A stretch of DNA of 63,077 nt, taken from positions 1 to 63,077 of the forward strand of contig CAMWCA010000012.1 of the NCBI GenBank assembly GCA_947172705.1, read 5' to 3'. This DNA comes from an uncultured Lachnospiraceae bacterium (GTDB taxonomy: Bacteria > Bacillota > Clostridia > Lachnospirales > Lachnospiraceae). The position numbers and the translations under genes are program-made. Below, piece after piece: positions 56,575-63,077 of this stretch. The notes below the pieces were generated by a model that was given only the letters and a program-made list of their open reading frames with translations, had not been told where the DNA came from and searched no databases. Every line of letters starts with the position of its first letter. Within the stretch, counting starts at the first letter, position 1.

Positions 56575-57732
56575 GTGGAGGAATTAAAGGATAAGCTGTC
56601 CGATATCCTTTCGGACAGGCTGTACCAGATCATAATCAGCAGCCCCAGAAAAAAAGGCGGCGCTGTGAAAATAAAAATACGTCCGGTTATGGTGAAGGGA
56701 GCGGTCTGCTACCAGGAAACCATATCCAAAGGAACCCAGGTCTTTCATGAGAACCATGAAAGGAATGAAATGCTTGCAAGAATTCTCTCCTATATGGGGA
56801 AGGATTTTAAGCAGCTGGAGGCGGAAAGCATGGACGCCAGACTGACTGCACTGGTCAGTAAGGATGGAAGGGCAAATGTGAAGGTGCGGAGGAAAAAAGA
56901 GGAAGCATTGGGGAAAAAACCCGAGCTTTCCCATAACCGCAGTAAAAGGTATTTACTGGAGGAAGGAAAAGAAGTGCCCTTTTTGGTGGATCTGGGGATA
57001 CAGACAAAAGAGGGGAAGACCGTCCATGCAAAATATGATAAGTTCAAGCAGATTAACCGTTATCTGGAATTTGTGGAGGACATCCTTCCAGCCCTGAAAA
57101 AGGATGGAACGGTGCATATTATCGATTTTGGCTGTGGAAAATCCTATCTGACCTTTGCTTTGTATTATTATCTTCATGAGCTGAAGCACATGGAGGTTTC
57201 CATTACTGGTTTGGATCTGAAGAAAGATGTAATTGAGAAGTGCAATTTACTGGCTGAAAAATATGGTTATCAGAACCTGCATTTTTATCACGGTGACATC
57301 AGCGCTTATGAAGGAAAAACTCAGGTGGATATGGTGGTCACTCTTCATGCCTGTGACACGGCAACGGACTATGCCATCCAGAAAGCGGTATCCTGGAATG
57401 CAAAAGTTATTTTTACCGTTCCCTGCTGCCAGCATGAGGTGAACGGACAGATCGAAAGTGAGATTTTGGAACCAGTGTTAAAATACGGGCTTTTAAAAGA
57501 AAGAATGGCGGCTCTTGTGACAGATGCAGTGAGGGCAAATTTACTGGAGGAAGCCGGTTACCATACCCAGGTGCTGGAATTTATTGACATGGAACACACG
57601 CCCAAAAATATACTGATAAGGGCGGTGAAAGGCGATGCGGCCGAAGGAAAGCAGAAGAAGGATACGGGCGTGGAACGCATGACCCGGTTTCTTCAGGTCA
57701 ATACTACTTTGCAGAAATTAATGCAGGAATAG
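56575..57732 (+). CDS. SAM-dependent methyltransferase (class I, PF13679-like)
   Basis: 385 residues: a long N-terminal domain, then a Rossmann methyltransferase fold with VHIIDFGCGKSYLTFALYYYL (SAM motif I), ITGLDLK, and VVTLHACDTATDYA. It lacks a recognition domain to name the target; RNA or protein is likely. GTG start at 56575 with AGGAG at 10 bases; ATG alternatives lie about 30 bases earlier. Confidence 0.78.
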   Translation: MEELKDKLSDILSDRLYQIIISSPRKKGGAVKIKIRPVMVKGAVCYQETISKGTQVFHENHERNEMLARILSYMGKDFKQLEAESMDARLTALVSKDGRANVKVRRKKEEALGKKPELSHNRSKRYLLEEGKEVPFLVDLGIQTKEGKTVHAKYDKFKQINRYLEFVEDILPALKKDGTVHIIDFGCGKSYLTFALYYYLHELKHMEVSITGLDLKKDVIEKCNLLAEKYGYQNLHFYHGDISAYEGKTQVDMVVTLHACDTATDYAIQKAVSWNAKVIFTVPCCQHEVNGQIESEILEPVLKYGLLKERMAALVTDAVRANLLEEAGYHTQVLEFIDMEHTPKNILIRAVKGDAAEGKQKKDTGVERMTRFLQVNTTLQKLMQE

Positions 57733-57743
57733 ATGGGAGTTAT

Positions 57744-60278
57744 ATGAAAAGGACGATTATAAAAGGGGTCATTGTGACGGCAGTTTTTTTTGCAACCCTT
57801 TTTCTTGTGAGTAGCATTATGAATAAAGGGAATACCGACATGACGATGGAGATGAGCGGCGCTTCTTATCCGCTGATCAGGGTAAATTATGGCGGCTTTG
57901 AAATCAATGAGATGCATGGATATGGAGAAGCAATGGAGCTTAGCCAGATGCGGGAGCACCTTACGCCTCTTGCCGTTGGGAGAAAGATCAGCCTTACCAT
58001 AGAGCCTTATGGCAGGAAAATCCGGCAGATTGGATATGAGGTGAGAAATCTGGATGGAAGCCGCCTGATCGAAAATACCCAGCTGGAGGAGTTTGAGCAG
58101 GATGAGAAAAAGATTTCAGTGTCCTTCGGCTTAAAAGACCTGATTACGCCAAACCAGGAATACATGCTGACAATTTTGCTGACCATGGAGGACGGGAAGG
58201 AAATCCGATATTACACCAGAGTTGTCAGCACAGAAGAATACCATGCAAGTGACAAACTGGATTATGTATATGATTTTTCTGTCAAAACCTTTGATAAAGA
58301 GGCGGCAAAATCATTGACCAAGTATCTGGAATCCAACGCGGAGGGAGATAATACCACGCTGGGGCTGGTGACCATTCACAGCAGCTTTAAGCAGGTAACC
58401 TGGGGCGACCTGGAAGTTACAAGGGAGAGCAGGCCGAAAATCACCATCAAGGAGCTGGGAACCCAGACCGGTAGTTTCCTATTGGAGTATTATGTATCTA
58501 CCCCTGAGAGCGGGGGTAAAAATTACTATAGGATAAAGGAATTTTACCGTCTGCGCTATACCCCGGATCGAATTTATCTCCTGGACTTTGAGCGGACCAT
58601 GGATCAGATCTTTGAGCCAAGGGAGGATGTTTACGCCAATAATAAGATTATGCTGGGTATTATCAGCGGAAGCATTCCCATGAAAGAAAGCGATGGAGGA
58701 AATATATTTGCTTTTGTGGTGGGAAACCGTCTTTACAGCTATAATGTGGTGGACAATAAAATGGCGCAGTTATTTAGTTTTTACGATGAAAACCATTTAG
58801 ATGCCAGAACCCTGTATGACCAGCACGGGATTAAAATACTGAACGTGGATGAAGGCGGCAATGTTTCCTTCCTTGTGTATGGTTATATGAACAGAGGACG
58901 ACATGAGGGAAGCGTTGGTATTTCCGCTTACTATTATGACAGTACCATGAACACAGTGGAGGAGATGGTATACATTCCCTTCCACAACGCCCAGGATCTG
59001 TTAATGGAAGAGGTGGAACAGCTTGCTTATATTAACCGGAACAGTATGCTTTACTTGAAGTGGGGAAGCCAGATCTATGGCGTCAATATCATGGCGCGGA
59101 CCTGCGAGGTAATGGTAGAAAACCTGTCGGAGGAAAGCTATAAGGTATCCGACAGCAATAAAATGGCTGTATGGCAGAAAAACGGAGAGCCTTACCATGG
59201 AAAAGAACTGGTGCTGATGAACCTGACCACAGGAAAGCAAAAAAGCATTTCGGCAGGCAGCGGCGAGGTGATCGCGCCTATTGGGTTTATGGGAGAGGAT
59301 CTGATATACGGGATCGCAAGAGAAGAAGATATTGTAATGGATTTTGCCGGAAATACCATATTCCCCATGTACTGTGTAAAAATAGAAAACGAGGCTGAGG
59401 GAGTATTGATGACTTATCAGCAGGATAATGTGTTCATTACAGGGGGGCAGGTGAGCGAAAATCAGATCATTTTGTCCCGGGTAGAAAAAGGAGAAGAGGG
59501 GGGATATGTAGAGATCAGCGATGATCAGATCATGAACTCCGAGACAGAGCAGAGCAGTAAGAATACCATTGAGACAGCGATCACGGAAAAATATGAAAAG
59601 CTGACTCAAATTGCGGTTAAGGGCAACATTGACGATGCGTTGATGAAGCACCTTACGCCAAGAGAGGTTCTTTTTGAGGGAGGAAGAAGTACGGCGCTCC
59701 TGGTACCGGAAAGCCAGCAGGAGAGATATTATGTTTATGGAAAGGATGGGCTGGAAAGTATTTTTACCAGGGAGAGCAGCGCGGTAAACAGAGCCGAGGC
59801 TATTTCCGGAGTTGTAGTCAACGAAGCGGGATATTATGTCTGGCTGAAGGGAAACCGCAGTTTGAAAAATCAGATCATGGCGATTCAGGGAGAAGCCGCA
59901 ACGGAAGAAAAGCAATCCCTTGCGATATGCCTGGATACCATGCTGGCGTTTGAGGGAGTGGTAAGAAATTCCGAGTACCTGCTTGCAGGAGGCGAGTCGG
60001 TTATGAGCATTCTGGAAGAAAGTATGCCGGAGGCACAGATCCTTGACCTTACGGGCTGTTCTTTGGATGCAGTGCTTTATTACGTGAATCAGGATATACC
60101 GGTTCTGGTGATGCTGAAGGATGGCAATGCAGTGCTTTTGATCGGCTTTAATGAGCAGAATACGGTTGTGATGAATCCGGAAACAGGCACTGTCTATAAA
60201 GTGGGGATGAACGATTCCAGAGAATGGTTTGAATCAAACGGAAATAGTTTCATTACTTACATTAGAAGTAATGAATAA
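57744..60278 (+). CDS. Large membrane-anchored extracellular protein, C39-like C-terminus
   Basis: 844 residues. N-terminal signal-anchor (about 6-27), a long external region rich in beta structure with repeated YxY and DG turns, and a C-terminal 90 residues that resemble a papain-like/C39 half: TGCSLDAVLYYVNQDIPVLVMLKDGNAVLLIGF..NTVVMNPETGTVYKV. A His/Asp pair typical for activity is not evident, so the domain may be inactive. Function unknown. Confidence 0.65.
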   Translation: MKRTIIKGVIVTAVFFATLFLVSSIMNKGNTDMTMEMSGASYPLIRVNYGGFEINEMHGYGEAMELSQMREHLTPLAVGRKISLTIEPYGRKIRQIGYEVRNLDGSRLIENTQLEEFEQDEKKISVSFGLKDLITPNQEYMLTILLTMEDGKEIRYYTRVVSTEEYHASDKLDYVYDFSVKTFDKEAAKSLTKYLESNAEGDNTTLGLVTIHSSFKQVTWGDLEVTRESRPKITIKELGTQTGSFLLEYYVSTPESGGKNYYRIKEFYRLRYTPDRIYLLDFERTMDQIFEPREDVYANNKIMLGIISGSIPMKESDGGNIFAFVVGNRLYSYNVVDNKMAQLFSFYDENHLDARTLYDQHGIKILNVDEGGNVSFLVYGYMNRGRHEGSVGISAYYYDSTMNTVEEMVYIPFHNAQDLLMEEVEQLAYINRNSMLYLKWGSQIYGVNIMARTCEVMVENLSEESYKVSDSNKMAVWQKNGEPYHGKELVLMNLTTGKQKSISAGSGEVIAPIGFMGEDLIYGIAREEDIVMDFAGNTIFPMYCVKIENEAEGVLMTYQQDNVFITGGQVSENQIILSRVEKGEEGGYVEISDDQIMNSETEQSSKNTIETAITEKYEKLTQIAVKGNIDDALMKHLTPREVLFEGGRSTALLVPESQQERYYVYGKDGLESIFTRESSAVNRAEAISGVVVNEAGYYVWLKGNRSLKNQIMAIQGEAATEEKQSLAICLDTMLAFEGVVRNSEYLLAGGESVMSILEESMPEAQILDLTGCSLDAVLYYVNQDIPVLVMLKDGNAVLLIGFNEQNTVVMNPETGTVYKVGMNDSREWFESNGNSFITYIRSNE

Positions 60279-60443
60279 CCGGAAATTTAAATATGATTAA
60301 AAATGGCGTATTTTAGCGGTTTGCAACCAATAGTTGCCGTGGCTCAAACCAGAGTTGGTAGTGCAACCGGATGGAAAATGCATATAATCTGCTCATACGG
60401 CAGGCCGAAAAACAGCCTATGAGAGGCGGAATGTGAGGAGAGT

Positions 60444-61253
60444 ATGAATATTGAAATTGCAAATCGACTTGTGAACCTAAGGAAAAGTAATAATCTTTCC
60501 CAGGAGGCTTTAGCGGAAAAGCTGGGAATCAGCAGACAGGCAGTGAGCAAATGGGAAAGGGCGGAGGCATCCCCCGATACCGATAATCTGATTTTGCTGG
60601 CGCGTCTTTATGGTATATCTCTGGATGAATTGTTAAAGACTGATGATGAAATTCCGAGACCAGAACCGGAAAAAGAAGCGGAGGAGCAGGAAGAGGATAC
60701 ATCCCGGGAGGAGGAAAAGGAAGAATATGTCCATGTGGGATTTCGGGGCGTTCATGTGAAAGATCATAATGGAGAGGTCCATGTGGGTTGGGATGGAATT
60801 CATGTGGATGATAAGAGTAAAGGAGAGAACGTCCATATTGATAAAAAGGGCGTTTACGTAAACGGAGAAAAATATGATAAGGAATGGATCTTTCAACATG
60901 CCCATTTCCCTTTTGCCTTATTTATGATCATTATTTATTTTATAATAGGCTGCGTTTTCAATGCATGGCATCCAGGATGGCTGTTGTTTTTATTAGTACC
61001 TATTTGGGAATCGTTGGTTCATGCCATTGAAACAAGAAACGCCCACCATTTTGCCTATCCTGTGCTGGCAACGCTGATTTTTCTTTGCCTGGGAATTTTC
61101 TGGTATGCATGGCACCCCGGCTGGGTGGTTTTCCTGACCATACCGCTTTATTATTCACTGGTGTCCTGGCTTGAGTCGCTTTTGGGGAGAAAGAAAAACT
61201 GTGACAGCCAAAATACGTGGGATGAGGAGGAGAGAGAAGATGAAGAGAATTAA
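60444..61253 (+). CDS. XRE-type helix-turn-helix protein with membrane C-terminus
   Basis: 269 residues: HTH_3 at residues 5-60 (LRKSNNLSQEALAEKLGISRQAVSKWERAE), an acidic linker, a beta region with three repeats of vHVg..GvHV.d, then four helices in two duplicated units each ending AWHPGW (about 178 and 225). It could sense the membrane and control itself and the DUF4097 gene, which starts within its end (overlap of 14 bases). Confidence 0.8.
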   Translation: MNIEIANRLVNLRKSNNLSQEALAEKLGISRQAVSKWERAEASPDTDNLILLARLYGISLDELLKTDDEIPRPEPEKEAEEQEEDTSREEEKEEYVHVGFRGVHVKDHNGEVHVGWDGIHVDDKSKGENVHIDKKGVYVNGEKYDKEWIFQHAHFPFALFMIIIYFIIGCVFNAWHPGWLLFLLVPIWESLVHAIETRNAHHFAYPVLATLIFLCLGIFWYAWHPGWVVFLTIPLYYSLVSWLESLLGRKKNCDSQNTWDEEEREDEEN

Positions 61254-62106
61254 AGCGTTGCTTTTCTCCTGTTTGATAATACTCCCCTTGCTTGCATGGC
61301 TTAGCTTCATGAGTATTCGGCGGGCGCCCTCGAAAGATGTGGATCTGCAGTTTGCTTTTGGGGGAAGCGCAGAGCTCAGGCATACCATAGAGCTTCCTCT
61401 GGAGGATCTGAACCGCCTTACCATAGAATATGGCAGTAAAAATATTAAGCTTTTTGCAACAAATGAAGATAAAGTGATCATCAAGGAATATTTGTACAGC
61501 AAAAATCCGGACGCAATGGCGGAGGTTACTCGTCTGGCGGAAGGAGAGACGTTGGTAAAAGGAGGAACCGTTCGTTCGCTGGTCTTCTTTGGCTTCTGGA
61601 AGGGCAGAGAGAGAATCGAGGTATATGTGCCCCGAAAAGGATTGGAAGCCTTTTATTTGGAAACCAGAAGCGGGAATGTAACCATGGAAGAACTTCAGGG
61701 AGCCATGGAAATCTGCACCGGAAGCGGAAACATCAAAGGAAAGGATATTCAGGGAAGTCTGAAGGTGACGGCTGGAAGCGGAAATATTACCCTGGAGGAT
61801 TTTTCAGGGAAGGGTCAGGTGGAAGCCGGAAGCGGAAATGTCAGATTGGAGGCTTTGGCGGTGACGGGAGATCTTTCCCTTACAACGGGAAGCGGCAATA
61901 TCCGCCTGGAGCTGCCCAGAGAAAGCGCATTTGATTTTCAGGCATCAACGGGAAGCGGAAATATTGACACAGACTTCGACAACGCTTTATCTTACAATAA
62001 AAGAGGAAATAACGCCGAAGGCAGTGTCAGTTCAGACAATGGGGCATCGGCGTTTCAACTCAAGGTGAAAGCAGGCAGCGGAAATGTGCGTGTTTGCTAT
62101 CGGTAA
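61240..62106 (+). CDS. DUF4097 beta-solenoid protein, membrane-anchored
   Basis: 288 residues: N-terminal helix (about 5-20), then a DUF4097/adhesin-type repeat with seven GSGN/RSGN turns at about 18-20-residue steps (TGSGNIKG, AGSGNITL, AGSGNVRL, TGSGNIRL, AGSGNVRV), forming a parallel solenoid. Likely external. Start at 61240 behind GAGGAGGAG. Confidence 0.82.
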   Translation: MKRIKALLFSCLIILPLLAWLSFMSIRRAPSKDVDLQFAFGGSAELRHTIELPLEDLNRLTIEYGSKNIKLFATNEDKVIIKEYLYSKNPDAMAEVTRLAEGETLVKGGTVRSLVFFGFWKGRERIEVYVPRKGLEAFYLETRSGNVTMEELQGAMEICTGSGNIKGKDIQGSLKVTAGSGNITLEDFSGKGQVEAGSGNVRLEALAVTGDLSLTTGSGNIRLELPRESAFDFQASTGSGNIDTDFDNALSYNKRGNNAEGSVSSDNGASAFQLKVKAGSGNVRVCYR

Positions 62107-62108
62107 TG

Positions 62109-62645
62109 TTATTTCAGGGAAGCATCGGATGGGCTTCCAAAGAGCTGACGGCGGTATTTGTTCAGGGTAAACAGCAGCAGCATACCCAAAACGCCGCAGG
62201 AGAGAAGTTCACCGATCCCTACCGTGATAAAAGATAACCAAAGTGGTCTTATCCCGTAGGCGTAAAGTAAAACAAAAGGAACCACCAGGATGTTCGCCAG
62301 AACAGGAGGAACAGGGGCAAGCCATTTATGCCTGCGGAGGCGATAAGTGAGAACCGCCCCGACCAGGGTGGCAAGGCTGCCGAAAACGATGTCAGGAATG
62401 GCACAGCCTGTGAGCAGGTTGGACAGCAGGCAGCCCACAAAAAGTCCCGGTATGGCAGCAGGGGTGAAATAAGGCAGAATGGTGAGCGCCTCAGAGAAAC
62501 GCACTTGAATTGCCTGACTGGCAAGACCTAAGGCGTTGGCAATAAAGGTGAGCACTACATAGAGTGCGGCGATCATCGCTGCCTGGACAAGAAACAGCGA
62601 AGGAGCGGTCCTGACAGGGACCGCGTTTGCGTTTTGTGTTTTCAT
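62109..62645 (-). CDS. queT: Queuosine precursor transporter QueT
   Basis: 178 residues, five to six helices, with the QueT core IQVRFSEALTILPYFTPAAIPGLFVGCLLSN. Imports preQ0 or preQ1 for tRNA queuosine. Directly under a preQ1-I riboswitch. Confidence 0.92.
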   Translation of the reverse strand: MKTQNANAVPVRTAPSLFLVQAAMIAALYVVLTFIANALGLASQAIQVRFSEALTILPYFTPAAIPGLFVGCLLSNLLTGCAIPDIVFGSLATLVGAVLTYRLRRHKWLAPVPPVLANILVVPFVLLYAYGIRPLWLSFITVGIGELLSCGVLGMLLLFTLNKYRRQLFGSPSDASLK

Positions 62646-62653
62646 TTGTTATT

Positions 62654-62697
62654 CTCCTTTAGTTTTGTTTTAGGTGAGGAAGGTCTCGAACTCACCG
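62654..62697 (-). promoter_or_regulatory. preQ1-I riboswitch controlling queT
   Basis: Minus strand: GGTGAG-TTC-gagaCCTTC-CTCACC stem-loop, then the A-rich tail TAAAACAAAACTAAAGGAG. This is the preQ1 class I pattern, with the tail that forms the pseudoknot containing the ribosome site of queT. Confidence 0.88.
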
Positions 62698-62704
62698 GTT
62701 TATT

Positions 62705-62733
62705 AGTATAGCATGGTATTAAAGAAATGGCAA
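62705..62733 (-). promoter_or_regulatory. Promoter of queT
   Basis: Minus-strand TTGCCA, 17-bp spacer, TATACT just before the riboswitch. Confidence 0.7.
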
Positions 62734-62839
62734 GTTTGTTGCAGTTCGATCCAGCGTCAGAAAAATCAAAAAGGCGCGGCGGCATTCAGTGGCAGGGAAG
62801 GGGAGACAGGCGGCGGTTCATCCGGCAGGCAGTTTGACA

Positions 62840-63077
62840 TAGGGATTCAAGACGAGTCTCAAAATTAGATTTCACTAACGAAATGGGGAAGCTTTCAGAA
62901 ATTGGACGGGTCGGAGCCGACGGCATCCGTGCCGTATGGCTCCTGAAAACGCCCTCCATGGCGTTTTCACCCTAGATTTTTCACCATTTCGTAAGTGAAA
63001 TGACTGATTTTTCGCCAAGGTCTTGAATCCCAGGAGGGTACATTCCCCGATGCTTGCATCGCAACAAACTTTTCCCT
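62840..63077. repeat. Long palindromic structured element (F), truncated by window end
   Basis: Arms GGGATTCAAGAC..GTCTTGAATCCC, then core AGATTTCACTAACGAAATGG..CCATTTCGTAAGTGAAATG, the hairpin GGAGCCgaCGGCA-tccg-TGCCGtatGGCTCC and GAAAACGCC-ctccat-GGCGTTTTC. Copy-specific stems pair. The outer arms (62780-62840 and 63020 on) match less well and may extend outside. Confidence 0.75.

Overview
The window looks like chromosome of a Gram-positive anaerobe of the class Clostridia, most likely a Lachnospiraceae gut commensal. The grounds are: strong AGGAGG ribosome sites; Bacillota synteny blocks (DUF951-rpsF-ssb-rpsR-gdpP-rplI-dnaB; ywlC and rpiB near the atp operon); pyruvate formate-lyase with its activase; MecA, GrcA-type and DUF1858 redox proteins; a preQ1 riboswitch with QueT; and Bce-type transporters. 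No rRNA, CRISPR array, transposase or prophage was seen. The species cannot be named from sequence alone.

Layout. 0-3.2 kb: orphan Bce-like ABC transporter behind a promoter with four spaced direct repeats. 3.4-7.3 kb: hybrid sensor kinase plus a lone lipoprotein solute-binding protein. 7.4-7.6 kb: tRNA-Glu and tRNA-Cys. 7.6-15.2 kb: C39-like peptidase, metallophosphoesterase, a GH13 alpha-glucosidase fused to a maltose-acetyltransferase-like domain, AraC regulator, CrtI-like oxidoreductase, TetR regulator. 15.7-20.6 kb: a complete Bce-type module (regulator, kinase, ATPase, permease). 20.6-20.9 kb: a compact type I toxin-antitoxin locus. 21-24.5 kb: YdcF-like protein, DUF5050/DUF3298 protein, sirtuin. 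24.5-30.9 kb: the ribosomal/replication block. 30.9-38.6 kb: ferredoxin, pflA, a small island with a DUF3791/DUF3990 (ADP-ribosyltransferase-like) cassette, DUF2975/XRE pair, and an unusual pyruvate formate-lyase split into separate genes. 38.7-48.1 kb: NhaC antiporter, MecA, GH18 protein, CwlD-like amidase, YwlC, RpiB, SleB-like hydrolase, DUF402 protein. 48.7-56 kb: full F-ATPase operon whose c subunit carries a Na+-binding signature. 56-62.6 kb: methyltransferase, large exported protein, XRE-membrane protein, DUF4097 protein, queT with preQ1-I riboswitch.

The most striking unexplained structure is a family of long palindromes (about 300-450 bp) at 1-85 (partial), 32.1-32.5, 38.0-38.3, 48.2-48.6 and 62.8-63.1 kb (partial), with a relative at 15.3-15.5 kb. 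All complete copies share a core of about 150 nt that folds as a stem, a closing GGGT/ACCC helix and two hairpins. The stems covary between copies. The outer arms differ between copies but are almost perfectly self-complementary within a copy. Every copy whose two neighbours are visible lies between divergently transcribed genes.

The second highlight is the split pyruvate formate-lyase. A 679-residue catalytic chain lacks the glycyl-radical domain, which a separate 80-residue gene supplies. Between them sits a Cys-rich paralogue of the small subunit, and the catalytic gene has an in-frame duplication of its last codons beyond its stop.
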